Below are positions 43,113 to 52,558 of a stretch of DNA of 64,000 nucleotides, piece after piece. A model generated the notes under the pieces. It saw only the letters and a program-made list of their open reading frames with translations. It searched no databases and was not told where the DNA came from. The position numbers and the translations under genes are program-made. The DNA lies in contig NZ_UFQO01000002.1 of the NCBI RefSeq assembly GCF_900497595.1, positions 62,001-126,000 on the forward strand, read 5' to 3'. The stretch is from Treponema pectinovorum. Lineage in GTDB: Bacteria > Spirochaetota > Spirochaetia > Treponematales > Treponemataceae. Numbering within the stretch: position 1 is the stretch's first letter; every line of letters starts with the position of its first letter.

Positions 43113-45911
43113 TTATTCGTTAGGTCCCATTTTTATACCTTCCAGATACAACCCACTTGGCCATTCAAAAGTCAACTCTGTAGGGTCACCTGTGTATACA
43201 AAATTCTGTGAATTAACAGTTTTAAATTCTGGAGTTGCAACTCCTTTTGCATAACACTCTGTCATTTTTACAACATTTAACGTTGTAACTACGGTATCGC
43301 CATTTTTTACTGTAATAGTTCCTTGCCCATATCTACAAAGTCCTACAAAAATCTTTACAGTACCAGCAACTTTCAAAGTTCCTTTACCACCGTTTAATCC
43401 ATGTCCTGAACCAGGATTTGCTCCAGTCCAACTAAGTAAGCCGTCGCTAGTAGAACCTGCAGCCTTCAAATTTTCTGCTAAACATAGATTATAAGTATAA
43501 GACTTGCCTGCCTCAGGGAATGAACCAGCTTCTGCAGATATAATGGTTTTTCCCCAGGTTGGAGATTTTCCCGAAATTGATTGTACACTCTCAGCTCCGC
43601 TAACAGTTCTATGGCCGTGTATACAAACGCGAACTTTTGCAGTTTCGCCAGCCTTTACAACCTTGTATATATTATAAGTCGAGTTATCATTTACACTACT
43701 GCGAGGAACAATTCCTGTTTCGTCCATAACATCATAAACGACAGATTCTGTACCAGCATTGTCTACAAATGTAACATAGGTACGTAAGTTTCCAGTTCCG
43801 GGATTTCCCCAGTAAATTTTAAGAGTGTCAATTCTCATATCAACAACTGCTGTAATTGGATACTCAACATACCATTCACCTTTTTGTGGATCTGTGTCTG
43901 CAGCACTAAGAGTAATACCAGTTTTGCAAGTGCCAGGAAGTTTTGAAGCATTATAAGCCCAAGTTCCTGTAACACCATTGCTTTCTGTCTTTGGTACACA
44001 ATTAGCTACAGTTGCGATTGCAGCATTAGAAGTTGAACCTGCAAAATTACCTGTTGTGTTATCTAACCATACAAAGTCAACAGCACTTGCACTAGCTGGA
44101 ACTATTTTTACAATTTTAGTTCCGATTGCAGCATTTTCGTCTTTTGCTGTTGCAGTAATTGTAACATCTATTTCCGCAGAAACATCGTTAGCAGTAAGAA
44201 GTCCATCTTCATCAATTGTCGCTGCAGTTGCAGGAGAAACAGACCAAGAAAAATCTGTATTAGAAGCATTAAACGGTGAAACAACAGCCGAACACTGCAA
44301 AGATTTTTTTCCAGCAATTTCTGCTGTATTATCAGCAGTAGAAACTGCAATAGCTGTTACAGGTACAAAAGTTATTGCTTCATCATAAATTACAACTATT
44401 TTTGTAATATAAGATGTTTTTGTAGCAGTTATAGTTACTGTGTTTGTTCCAGGTGTATATACGATATATTCTTTTGTTTCTGTCTTATTTGTAGAACCAT
44501 TGTTAAAACTATAGAAAGATTCTCCTTGAGTTCCAGCTTTTATAGTTCCATTTCCTGCATAATAGCCAGTTACAGCAACAGTACATTTTCCAGTTACATT
44601 GAATGTAATTGTAGAAGATGGAGTTCCTTTCCAGTGAGTTTTTCCATTTTCAAGTTCAAATCCTGTTCCAGTAACTCCAGCAACTGTTGCAGTGTTAAGA
44701 ACATAAGTCGTTGAAGAAGTTTCTGTTTCTCCATCAAGAACTTGTTTAGAAGTATCTGGAGTAACTTCCCATCCAGCAGAAGCGATAAGAGCATCAATAT
44801 CCCAAGCGTTTGTAGCATCTTTTGAAAAAGCACCTGTTTTTATGCTGTAATTTCTGTTAAGAATTGCACGACGACCACTGTATTCTTTTGAAAGATTGTC
44901 ATCGGAAATTGTTCCAACGGAAGCCATCTTTGAAGGATAAGCAGTTGCAAAAGTAGAATCAATTTTCCAGCCTATATATTGCTGATCAGAAGTACCCATT
45001 GCAGCACTTTTTGCAAGAACAGGATTTAAAGTTCCAGTTACATTACAACCAACAAAAGCTCCTTGGTTATAGTAGTTGTTGTTATTTCCCCAAGGATTTC
45101 TGAAAAGGAAAGTGTCTTGATTTTCTGTAACTTTTATAGAAGAGTTGAATATTACAGCACCCTTTCCTAGTGTATTTGCAACAGTTGCCCTAGGAGCAAG
45201 AATATAAGAAGCGTGGGTTGGTGCAAATTCATCATAAACAGATACAATTTCACATTCTTCGTAAAGTGCTACTATTCCAGCAGACTCCATCCAAATAAAA
45301 TCAGTATCACCTTCTACATAACACTTATAGAACCAAGTTTTTCCTGTAGTGCGCATTGTATCTTGATGACTTTTAAATGCACAGTTGTATGCAGCAAGTG
45401 TTCCTGTAGAATCGAATCCTAAAACTTCTGCTTGAACATCTCCAGGATGATCTTTTCGACTGTAGTCGCTAAGCAAAGTGAGATTTTCAAGAATGATGTT
45501 TGCAGTACCTTGAATTTCAATCAATTCGCGTCCGCGCTCTTGTCCCATTGCTGTACCGTGCCCAGTTATTATTACGTCTGAACCGTATTTTTCAGATGTA
45601 TCACCTATAATTTTTATTGTAGCTGCACCATTATAATTGATATAATTTTCGTTGTATGTTCCTTTTCCAAGTTTTATTGTATAAGAACCGCTATCAGTAA
45701 TAGAATTTAACGCAGCTTGAATTGTATCAAAATCTGTATTGTTATTGCTCGAATCGATAACTGTAATCTTTTTTCCTTCTCCACTTGGAGTTGGTTGGCT
45801 ACCAGACTCGCCACCTCCACCACCGCTATCATCCGATTTACAAGCGATAAAAGCAGAACCAAGCATTGCGGTTACAGCAAAGATTGCAAATGCTTTCCAT
45901 AATTTTTTCAT
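43113..45911 (-). CDS. Multidomain pectinesterase lipoprotein
   Basis: About 932 residues from the ATG at 45911 (AAAGGAGGATTTTCT upstream; the longer in-frame start at 45959 is rejected). A lipoprotein signal (AFIAC, C24) and a Gly-rich linker lead to a pectin methylesterase beta-helix. Catalytic-region residues are visible: D184 in SHQDTM, D204 in GDTDFIW and R271 in FLFRNPWG. Next come a galactose-binding-like beta module, a bacterial Ig-like Big_2 domain (about 520-605), and two more beta modules. It removes methyl groups from pectin at the cell surface. It diverges from a shorter paralogue at 46560. Confidence 0.93.
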   Translation of the reverse strand: MKKLWKAFAIFAVTAMLGSAFIACKSDDSGGGGGESGSQPTPSGEGKKITVIDSSNNNTDFDTIQAALNSITDSGSYTIKLGKGTYNENYINYNGAATIKIIGDTSEKYGSDVIITGHGTAMGQERGRELIEIQGTANIILENLTLLSDYSRKDHPGDVQAEVLGFDSTGTLAAYNCAFKSHQDTMRTTGKTWFYKCYVEGDTDFIWMESAGIVALYEECEIVSVYDEFAPTHASYILAPRATVANTLGKGAVIFNSSIKVTENQDTFLFRNPWGNNNNYYNQGAFVGCNVTGTLNPVLAKSAAMGTSDQQYIGWKIDSTFATAYPSKMASVGTISDDNLSKEYSGRRAILNRNYSIKTGAFSKDATNAWDIDALIASAGWEVTPDTSKQVLDGETETSSTTYVLNTATVAGVTGTGFELENGKTHWKGTPSSTITFNVTGKCTVAVTGYYAGNGTIKAGTQGESFYSFNNGSTNKTETKEYIVYTPGTNTVTITATKTSYITKIVVIYDEAITFVPVTAIAVSTADNTAEIAGKKSLQCSAVVSPFNASNTDFSWSVSPATAATIDEDGLLTANDVSAEIDVTITATAKDENAAIGTKIVKIVPASASAVDFVWLDNTTGNFAGSTSNAAIATVANCVPKTESNGVTGTWAYNASKLPGTCKTGITLSAADTDPQKGEWYVEYPITAVVDMRIDTLKIYWGNPGTGNLRTYVTFVDNAGTESVVYDVMDETGIVPRSSVNDNSTYNIYKVVKAGETAKVRVCIHGHRTVSGAESVQSISGKSPTWGKTIISAEAGSFPEAGKSYTYNLCLAENLKAAGSTSDGLLSWTGANPGSGHGLNGGKGTLKVAGTVKIFVGLCRYGQGTITVKNGDTVVTTLNVVKMTECYAKGVATPEFKTVNSQNFVYTGDPTELTFEWPSGLYLEGIKMGPNE

Positions 45912-46283
45912 AGAAAATCCTCCTTTTTCTAAATACCTCTTTCTTTTATTTACTAACAAAACGGCTAAAATTTTAACCTAATATAAAGATTAAGGGCTTT
46001 TTAACTGTAAAGATATATAAGTTTTAATAAACTTTATTGAATTTATATGCTAGAAATTTCAAAATTTAGTCTGAATTTAAAGATTGACCATTATTTTTAT
46101 AAAGATTTAGCAAGAATTTATAAAATATGCTAAAAATTGATAAAAAAGAGATTTTTACGAACTTTTTTTTAGATAAATATCAAGATTGCTTACAAATAAC
46201 AAAGAAAAATCAGTAAATTTTCTTTTTTTTGGAGAATTACGATATTTTATAAAATCTATCCTATTTTTTTATAAAAATTAGGT
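45912..46283. other. AT-rich divergent promoter region between two pectinesterase genes
   Basis: The first half of the 648-base gap between the two pectinesterase genes. It is strongly AT-rich with many short A/T runs and should hold the promoters. No single -35/-10 pair stands out, and no operator, riboswitch or small gene was found. The second half is a family A repeat. Confidence 0.5.
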
Positions 46284-46473
46284 TTCTTAGTGCACAAGCG
46301 GAAGGGTCTACTTGTAGCCCCGCATCTTGCCTGCGAGTCCACAGCGGCAGGGATTGGAGTGGCGGCGAAGCCGTCGACCGCAGGAGCGTAGCGACGAGGA
46401 CGATGAGCGTTAGCGAACCACGCAAAGCCCGTTTTTGCGGAATGTAATGAAGCAAAAGCCGCCCAAAATAAAA
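46284..46473 (-). repeat. GC-rich interspersed repeat, family A (copy 2, inverted)
   Basis: Homologous on the minus strand to 11984-12160. Shared blocks are TTGGGCGGCTTTTGC, CGGGCTTTGCGTGGTTC, CGGCTTCGCCGCCACTCCAA and GGGGCTACAAGTAGACCCTT in the same order. It lies between the divergent pectinesterase promoters and the second pectinesterase gene. Chance open frames here resemble those in other copies and should not be called as genes. Confidence 0.8.
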
Positions 46474-46559
46474 AACAACTTATTTTTCCTAATAAAACAT
46501 CGTCCAAATCAATAAAAATCATGTAAAATAAAGTATAAACATAAATTATGGAGGTTTTT

Positions 46560-48872
46560 ATGCTAAAAAAATTTTTTGCACTTGCCGTTGCTCTAAGCTC
46601 AATATGCGCATTGAGTGCTGCTCCTGCTGTAACTCTTTCCGGGACAGGAATCGAAAAAACTTCGTATAAAACAATTCAAGACGCTTTAGACGGAATAAAA
46701 GGAGATGGAGAATTTACAATAAGTATTCCTAAAGGAATTTATGAAGAAGTTCTTTACTATAATGGGCCTGCAACCGTAAGACTTTTGGGCGAAACTTCTG
46801 AAAAATACGGAAGCGATGTAATAATTGCAAAAGCAAATAACGGCGACCTTTCGCTAAATACTCGCGCAAGCGGAATACAAAAACGCCGCTGTCTTTTTGA
46901 ATTTGAAGGAAGCGGAAATTTAATTCTTGAAAATTTAACTTTACACAACACTTATGTTCGAGGAACTGTAAAAGGTTCAAACACTCAGGCAGAAACACTT
47001 GGCTATGACGGCACAGGCTGGGTTGCTTCTTACAACTGCTCTTTTAAATCCACCCAAGACACTCTTAGAATGACTGGAAAAACATGGTTTTACAAATGCT
47101 TTGTAGAAGGCGACACAGATTTTATTTGGATGGAGTCTGCTGGAAAAGTTGCGCTCTTTGAAGAATGCGAAATTTATTCACATTACGACGAAAAACATTC
47201 AGCACATACTTCTTATATTGGCGCTCCTAGAATGGAAATTGGCTCAACCGCAGGCAAGGGACTCGTAATTTTTAATTCAAACATAAGTTGTGCAACTAAC
47301 CAAAAAACCTACTTTGGACGCACACCTTGGAGTTCTGGCTATTACAACCAGCTTGCTTTTATAAACACAAAAGCAAGCGGAATTGAAAAAGATGTCTGGT
47401 CAGGAACTCCTCTTACAGCACCTGGCGTAGAACGCACAAAAATTGGCTGGAAGATGGACACAAAAACTGCAAAGAACATAAAAGCGTCAATAAAAGGACG
47501 CAACGATATTATTCCAGAGAGCGAAGTAAAAACAGAATTTGCAGGACGCGACGCAATTTTAAATCGCTATTTTGACATTTTAAGCGACAAATACAGAAAA
47601 GATTTGGACACAAACTGGAACGCAACAGAACTTGCAGAAAAACTCGGTTGGAAAGTTTCAAAAGATAAATCATCTTCGCTTTTAAAAGGCGAAGTTGAAA
47701 GCAAAAAAATTGTATACAGTTTTGACGGAAAAAGCGACCTCTCATCATTAAAAATAAACGGTTTTGCCCAAGAACAAGGAAAATCTTATTTTGTAGGAAA
47801 CGCTGGTTCTTCAATCACAGTTCCACTCGTTTCAAAAGCAATAGTAAAAGTTACAGGCTTGAATGCTGGCAACGGAACGATAAAAACTACAAATCAGGGA
47901 GAATCCGCTTACGACTTTAATAACGGCTCAACAGAAATAACAATCGACAAATATTATGTAGTTTACGAAGGAGCAACGGATTTTACCTTAACGGCAGACG
48001 CAAAAACTTACATCTCAAAAATAACTGTAGAATCTGATGAAAGCCTTACTTTAAGACCTGTAACAGCAATCGAAGTAAAATCGCACAAAAACAAGAACGA
48101 AGTTATGGGCAAAAAAAATATACAGATGAGTGCGGTTTTAACTCCGCTAAATCCAACAAACCCAGAATACTCATGGTCAGTGTCAAATACAGATGCCGCA
48201 GAAATTAACCAGAACGGATTTTTAAAAGCGAAAAGCGTAACACAAGACACCGTTATAAAAGTTATTGCAACTGCAAAAGATTCAAACGCTGTAAAAGGCG
48301 AAAAAGAACTCAAAATTTTAAAACCAGAAGAAGGCTCATTCTCTGCAACCTGGCTTTCAACTGTAGAAAGCACAAAAACTCTGCAAGGAATTGGCGACGC
48401 ACCAGAAGTTATTACCGCACAAAACGCAATACTTTCCTCAGGAACATGGGCATACAATCAAGGAAAAATAACTTCGGACGTAGCAAAAGCAGCATTAACA
48501 TATTCCGACTACAGCGAAGACATAAAAGGCCGCGACAAAGTCTACATCGATTTACCAATCACAGCAAAACAAAAACTTATTTTAACAGATGTAGAAGTTG
48601 CTTATGGAAATCACGGCACAGGCAACATAGCCTGCCAGATAATGTGGCTAAAAGGCGGCGAGCGCGGCAACATCTTTGACGACGACTCAAGAACAGTGCG
48701 CAGCACCAAAAAAAGTTACAAAGTTGTATCGCCAAAAACAGTAGAAAAAGGTGAAACAATAACAGTCCGCATAATACTCTACGGTTTAGGCGGGTCGAGC
48801 GATATCCCAATTCCAACAGGAAAATCTCCAACAATCGGCACAATAACCGTAAACGGAAAGTCCATAAAATAA
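46560..48872 (+). CDS. Multidomain secreted pectinesterase
   Basis: 770 residues from the ATG at 46560; GGAGG lies 5 bases upstream, and the in-frame ATG at 46548 overlaps that site. A cleavable signal peptide (ALSSICALSAAPA) has no lipobox. The pectin methylesterase beta-helix follows, with D167 in STQDTL, D187 in GDTDFIW and R254 in YFGRTPWS. Next come a beta module (about 385-505) and a Big_2 Ig-like domain (about 507-600), then a C-terminal beta module. It is a paralogue of the lipoprotein at 43113-45911, with the same domain order but shorter at the C-terminus. It demethylates pectin outside or in the periplasm. Confidence 0.93.
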   Translation: MLKKFFALAVALSSICALSAAPAVTLSGTGIEKTSYKTIQDALDGIKGDGEFTISIPKGIYEEVLYYNGPATVRLLGETSEKYGSDVIIAKANNGDLSLNTRASGIQKRRCLFEFEGSGNLILENLTLHNTYVRGTVKGSNTQAETLGYDGTGWVASYNCSFKSTQDTLRMTGKTWFYKCFVEGDTDFIWMESAGKVALFEECEIYSHYDEKHSAHTSYIGAPRMEIGSTAGKGLVIFNSNISCATNQKTYFGRTPWSSGYYNQLAFINTKASGIEKDVWSGTPLTAPGVERTKIGWKMDTKTAKNIKASIKGRNDIIPESEVKTEFAGRDAILNRYFDILSDKYRKDLDTNWNATELAEKLGWKVSKDKSSSLLKGEVESKKIVYSFDGKSDLSSLKINGFAQEQGKSYFVGNAGSSITVPLVSKAIVKVTGLNAGNGTIKTTNQGESAYDFNNGSTEITIDKYYVVYEGATDFTLTADAKTYISKITVESDESLTLRPVTAIEVKSHKNKNEVMGKKNIQMSAVLTPLNPTNPEYSWSVSNTDAAEINQNGFLKAKSVTQDTVIKVIATAKDSNAVKGEKELKILKPEEGSFSATWLSTVESTKTLQGIGDAPEVITAQNAILSSGTWAYNQGKITSDVAKAALTYSDYSEDIKGRDKVYIDLPITAKQKLILTDVEVAYGNHGTGNIACQIMWLKGGERGNIFDDDSRTVRSTKKSYKVVSPKTVEKGETITVRIILYGLGGSSDIPIPTGKSPTIGTITVNGKSIK

Positions 48873-48875
48873 ATT

Positions 48876-48972
48876 CGGATAAGGAGCACAATCCTTTACT
48901 CGACCGGCGTGCCGGGGCTACGCTAAACGCTCCGGTGCGCTGCACCGCTTCGCGCCCCTCTATGCCGGGCTA
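48876..48972. repeat. GC-rich interspersed repeat, family B-related
   Basis: It follows the second pectinesterase gene. The TTTACTCGACCGGCGTGCCG start and the GCCGGGCTAAG end echo family B (CTACTCGACCG ... GGCACGGCGTAAG). The middle holds the palindromes CCGGTGCGCTGCACCG and CGCTTCGCG. No T-run follows, so it is not a standard terminator. Confidence 0.6.
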
Positions 48973-49052
48973 AGTTTTATTTTTAAACAAACAAATCCTG
49001 CACTCGCTGAATATCAAAAGATTTAGTTTAAAAAAGCCAAATGGCAAATTCT

Positions 49053-49098
49053 AAAAAAATAAAAAAAACCTTGCAGTTTCCCGCAAGGCAAATTTTTT
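49053..49098. terminator. Bidirectional intrinsic terminator
   Basis: CCTTGC (49069-49074) and GCAAGG (49083-49088) form a stem with an A-run to the left and a T-run to the right. It can end both the lipoprotein gene (minus strand) and any transcript from the second pectinesterase gene. Confidence 0.8.
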
Positions 49099-49104
49099 AA
49101 ACAA

Positions 49105-49644
49105 CTATTCAACCAATTTGTTTATCAAAAACTTTTTTGTAATCTTTGACCAGTCAAAAGTTCCGTCAAATTTAGTAAAATCTTCCAGATATTCTTGAGT
49201 CGAGCTACTCTTAGTTTTAGGAATGTCAGAATTAAAAAGGCAAATTCCATTCCACAAAAGATAACTCATAGAAAATTTTCCAGAAGAATCTTCTTCTCCA
49301 TTTGCGTTGTAGTTTACACCTTCTTTAAAAGTTTTAATAACAACTTTCTTCCCAGCTAAAATATCAAGAACTTTACCATCGTCTGCAATAGAAATTACGG
49401 CAATCGTTAAACCTGGTTCAAGAACAGTTGAAGTTTTTGCAAGTGTCATAGCTGTAGATTTTGTTGCGTAATAAAAATAGCATCTTACTTTGCTTACATC
49501 TTCCCCCGAACCATATTCAATAACATCTTTACACCACATATCTTTTGGCGCAAGTATCTCTTCAAAAGAATCCCCACAACTGCTAAAGGCAAAAGCACAA
49601 CCCAAAATTGCAAGTGCTATAATAATTTTTGCAAATTTTTTCAT
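49105..49644 (-). CDS. Lipoprotein of unknown function
   Basis: 179 residues from the ATG at 49644, with GGAG and GGGA upstream; an in-frame TTG at 49653 is a less likely start. A lipoprotein signal with two possible lipoboxes (LAILGC, C16, and FSSC, C23) precedes a mature part of mixed alpha/beta character with no recognised domain. It contains VRCYFYYATKSTAMTLAK and GTFDWSKITKKFLINKL. It has its own terminator. The 254-base gap upstream (49645-49898) holds one copy of a direct repeat and no gene. Confidence 0.75.
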   Translation of the reverse strand: MKKFAKIIIALAILGCAFAFSSCGDSFEEILAPKDMWCKDVIEYGSGEDVSKVRCYFYYATKSTAMTLAKTSTVLEPGLTIAVISIADDGKVLDILAGKKVVIKTFKEGVNYNANGEEDSSGKFSMSYLLWNGICLFNSDIPKTKSSSTQEYLEDFTKFDGTFDWSKITKKFLINKLVE

Positions 49645-49811
49645 TTTTCCCAATTTCTCCTAATTTTTTCTGTGCAGCAAAAAGCTCACAAAGTTAAAAT
49701 ATTCATGATTTTTCACATTATAACGACAATATTCTTTGTTATCAGACGAATAAAAAAGTTAAACGTTAAATTATTCCATATAAAAACGCAAAATTTCCTC
49801 TAAAATATCAT

Positions 49812-49860
49812 TTTTTTAATTTTTAAATTTTATTTTCTATAAAAATTCTCAACAGTTGAT
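49812..49860 (+). repeat. Left copy of a direct repeat flanking the metal-uptake island
   Basis: AT-rich, but it shares the specific TTATTTTCTATAAAAA-type core and CTCAACA-TTGAT end with 54722-54770, in the same orientation and with the same spacing. It lies 39 bases beyond the mntR stop. Confidence 0.55.
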
Positions 49861-49898
49861 TTTTGTACGGAAGAAGCAGATAAAAATGATAAGAGCCT

Positions 49899-50315
49899 TT
49901 AATGCTCGGCGATAAAATTTTTCATGCACTCAAGCGTTTCGGCGCTAACGTGATGTTCCAAGCCTTCGGAATCGATGAGGGCAGTTTTTTCGCTCACGCC
50001 GATTTTCAATAAAAAGCTACGGACAATTCTATGCCGATTTGCACACGTGCGTGCCAAAGCGCAACCTTCTTCTGTAAGAATGATTGGCTTTCGCGCTTCG
50101 CTTTCTATAAAACCATTGGCAGTCAAACGTTGCAAAACCTGAATTACAGATACGTGGCTCACACCAAAATACCGTGCAAGATCCATAACGCGACACTCGC
50201 CGTTTTCTTTGATTATTTTTGAGATAACTTCTGTATAGTCTTCTAAGATTTCCATCGCATGGTCGGCGCGCGTTCGGGAAAAAGCGACCGACGCTTCCGT
50301 TTTTTTTTCTGGCAT
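49899..50315 (-). CDS. mntR: Manganese-responsive DtxR/MntR-family repressor
   Basis: 138 residues from the ATG at 50315 (GGAGG 9 bases upstream; the open frame extends to 50438 but the extra part is Cys-rich and unlike the family). A winged helix (GECRVMDLARYFGVSHVSVIQVLQRL) is followed by the metal-dimerisation domain with the MntR pattern: EDY near residue 25, RH near 93, and DSEGLEHHVS near 115. The order and wording are strikingly like enterobacterial MntR rather than longer DtxR/IdeR proteins. It should repress the divergent sitABCD genes when Mn is plentiful. Two palindromic sites lie in the shared gap. Confidence 0.92.
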   Translation of the reverse strand: MPEKKTEASVAFSRTRADHAMEILEDYTEVISKIIKENGECRVMDLARYFGVSHVSVIQVLQRLTANGFIESEARKPIILTEEGCALARTCANRHRIVRSFLLKIGVSEKTALIDSEGLEHHVSAETLECMKNFIAEH

Positions 50316-50571
50316 TTTCGGTTCCTCCCCATTGCGATAACGACAACTAGCGTGCTTCCCCTTTCCTTTTTCGATTGAAAAGGACGCAAGCGGCATACAG
50401 CAACATTCAAACGAACAGGTGTTCCTCTGTTTTATCACATTGTATAGTTTTTAAAGACGCCGTTTCAAGCAAGGAAAGTGAATATATTGATAACAAATTA
50501 AACGAAGGGAAAATGATTGAAAATGTCAAAAAAGTAAAAACCGCTTTTCAATATCAATTTTTGCTTATCGC

Positions 50572-50631
50572 TTGACAAAATCTTGTAGTTTATACTACAT
50601 TTCGAGATACAGAATATGTAGTAAATACTAC
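50572..50631 (+). promoter_or_regulatory. sitABCD promoter region with twin MntR/TroR-like operators
   Basis: A -35-like TTGACA (50572-50577) is followed by two matching palindromes: GTAGTTTATACTAC (50585-50598) and GTAGTAAATACTAC (50618-50631). Extended, the second reads ATGTAGTAAATACTACAA, and the reverse complement of the first is ATGTAGTATAAACTACAA, so the two sites share one consensus. Their starts are 33 bases apart, about three helical turns. Binding would block the -10 region. The regulator is presumably the adjacent MntR; that is an inference. The rest of the 360-base gap (50316-50571) holds no recognisable gene. Confidence 0.82.
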
Positions 50632-50675
50632 AAAACTTTCTGTATGAAATTCTCATAGTTTTTTTAGGAGTTTAT

Positions 50676-51623
50676 ATGAAAAAGAACATAAGTTTTATCG
50701 CCACTTCTATTGTTGTGGCAGCGTTGTGCGTAGGAGTTTTCACTGGATGCACAAAAAAAAATGCTGATGTAGCAAACATTCAAAATTCAGCACGCCCTAA
50801 ACGCGTTGTAACTACGTTTACAATTTTGCAGGATATGGCGCAGATTATTGCAGGCGATAAGATTCTCGTCGAATCGATTACAAAGCCAGGCGCGGAAATT
50901 CACGAATACGAGCCGACGCCTCTCGACGTTGTAAAGGCTCAATCAGCGGATTTGGTTTTGAGGAACGGATTTGGTCTTGAACGCTGGTTTGAAAAATTTA
51001 TGGGGAGCGTTAAAAACGTGCCAAGTGCAACTCTTAGCGACGGCATTGAACCTTTGGGTATCGGCGAAGGTCCATACAATGGCATGCCAAATCCTCACTC
51101 GTGGATGTCGCCGAAAAACGCCCTTGTGTATGTCGAAAATATCCGCAAAGCCTTTGTCGCTTTGGATCCTGCTAATGCCGACACTTTCAATGCAAATGCG
51201 GTGTCCTACAGCGAAAGCATAAAAAAGATTGACTCATTTTTGGCAGAAAAGCTTTCAGAAATTCCAGAAGAGCAACGCTGGCTTGTAACTTGCGAAGGTG
51301 CTTTTTCGTACCTTATTCGCGACTGCAATATGAAGGAATTGTACTTGTGGCCGGTAAATGCCGACGAAGAAGGCTCTCCTCAGCAAATACAAAAGGTTGT
51401 GGACACAATTCGCAAAAATCACATTCCTGTAGCATTTTCCGAAAGTACAATCAGCAATAAACCTCAACTTCAAGTGTGTAAAGAAACGGGTGCACACTAC
51501 GGCGGAGTTTTGTATGTAGACTCGCTAACCTACGAAGACGGAGACGCACCGACCTACTTGAAGATGCTCGAATACAATGCGGATACGATTGTAAAAGGTT
51601 TTCAAGACAGTTTGTCAAAATAA
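50676..51623 (+). CDS. sitA: Mn/Fe (Zn) ABC transporter substrate-binding lipoprotein, SitA/YfeA/TroA type
   Basis: 315 residues: a lipoprotein signal with VFTGC (C25), then a cluster A-I metal-binding fold. The four metal ligands are visible at H76 (EIHEYEP), H141 (PNPHSW), E207 (TCEGAFSYL) and D282 (YVDSLT). Glu at the third position is the pattern of Mn/Fe-binding SitA, YfeA and PsaA, whereas T. pallidum TroA has His there. It catches metal in the periplasm for SitBCD. TTTAGGAGTTTAT precedes the ATG. First gene of the operon. Confidence 0.94.
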   Translation: MKKNISFIATSIVVAALCVGVFTGCTKKNADVANIQNSARPKRVVTTFTILQDMAQIIAGDKILVESITKPGAEIHEYEPTPLDVVKAQSADLVLRNGFGLERWFEKFMGSVKNVPSATLSDGIEPLGIGEGPYNGMPNPHSWMSPKNALVYVENIRKAFVALDPANADTFNANAVSYSESIKKIDSFLAEKLSEIPEEQRWLVTCEGAFSYLIRDCNMKELYLWPVNADEEGSPQQIQKVVDTIRKNHIPVAFSESTISNKPQLQVCKETGAHYGGVLYVDSLTYEDGDAPTYLKMLEYNADTIVKGFQDSLSK

Positions 51624-51637
51624 TACGAGAGGCGAAT

Positions 51638-52528
51638 ATGAATATCGATACGGAAGTTTCAGTTGAACTTGCGGTACAAAATGTGAGCGTCGCGTACAAT
51701 AACGGCCACGTTGCGCTGTACGATGCGTCATTCCATCTGCAAAAAGGAACGATTACAGCGCTTGTCGGCGTAAATGGCAGTGGTAAATCTACGCTGTTTA
51801 AAACGATTATGGGTTTTATTAAACCTATGAACGGCTGTGTAACGATTTGTGGCAAACCTGTACGCCAGGCTCAAAAACAGCACCTGCTTGCATACGTTCC
51901 ACAGTCTGAAGAAGTTGACTGGTCGTTCCCGGTGAGCGTGTGGGACGTCGTTATGATGGGGCGCTACGGCTATATGAATTTTTTGCGCGTACCGAATAAG
52001 GAAGACAAAGAAATTGCTGAGCGCAGCCTCGAGAGAGTCCAAATGCTCGACTTTAAAGACCGACAGATTGGAGAGCTTTCCGGCGGACAAAAAAAGCGAG
52101 TATTTCTGGCGCGTGCTTTGGCACAACGGGGAAAAATCATCCTACTCGATGAACCTTTTACCGGAGTTGACGTAAAAACAGAAACTGCAATCATCAATCT
52201 TTTGCGCGAACTTAAAAACGATGGACACTTGATTTTTGTATCGACGCACGATTTGGGCTCGGTTCCAGAATTCTGCGATCACGTTGTGATTATAAACAGA
52301 ACGGTGCTCGCTTCGGGGCCAACAGAAACGACCTTTACGGCCGACAATCTTATAAAAGCCTTTGGGGGAGCGTTGCGCAGCATTAAACTCGACCACACTG
52401 ACAATCCAGAAGAAAGTACTCACGAGTTTAGAGTATTTACAGATGATGAAGGAGCGTTAGTTACAAAGGGTGAGGGTAAGCCTTATCGAAGTGGCGTCAG
52501 AAATACGGAAATCGTTTCGCCAAAATAA
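51638..52528 (+). CDS. sitB: Mn/Fe ABC transporter ATP-binding protein, SitB type
   Basis: 296 residues. Walker A is GVNGSGKST (44-52), Q-loop region [20 protein letters not shown] (the QxEEVDW wording is typical of YfeB/SitB), signature [17 protein letters not shown], Walker [13 protein letters not shown] and H-loop STHD. It powers metal import with SitCD. It has a C-terminal tail of about 40 residues beyond the core. It lies 14 bases after sitA. Confidence 0.95.
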   Translation: MNIDTEVSVELAVQNVSVAYNNGHVALYDASFHLQKGTITALVGVNGSGKSTLFKTIMGFIKPMNGCVTICGKPVRQAQKQHLLAYVPQSEEVDWSFPVSVWDVVMMGRYGYMNFLRVPNKEDKEIAERSLERVQMLDFKDRQIGELSGGQKKRVFLARALAQRGKIILLDEPFTGVDVKTETAIINLLRELKNDGHLIFVSTHDLGSVPEFCDHVVIINRTVLASGPTETTFTADNLIKAFGGALRSIKLDHTDNPEESTHEFRVFTDDEGALVTKGEGKPYRSGVRNTEIVSPK

Positions 52529-52558
52529 TCGGCGCACAAAAATTGCGGAGGAATACAA

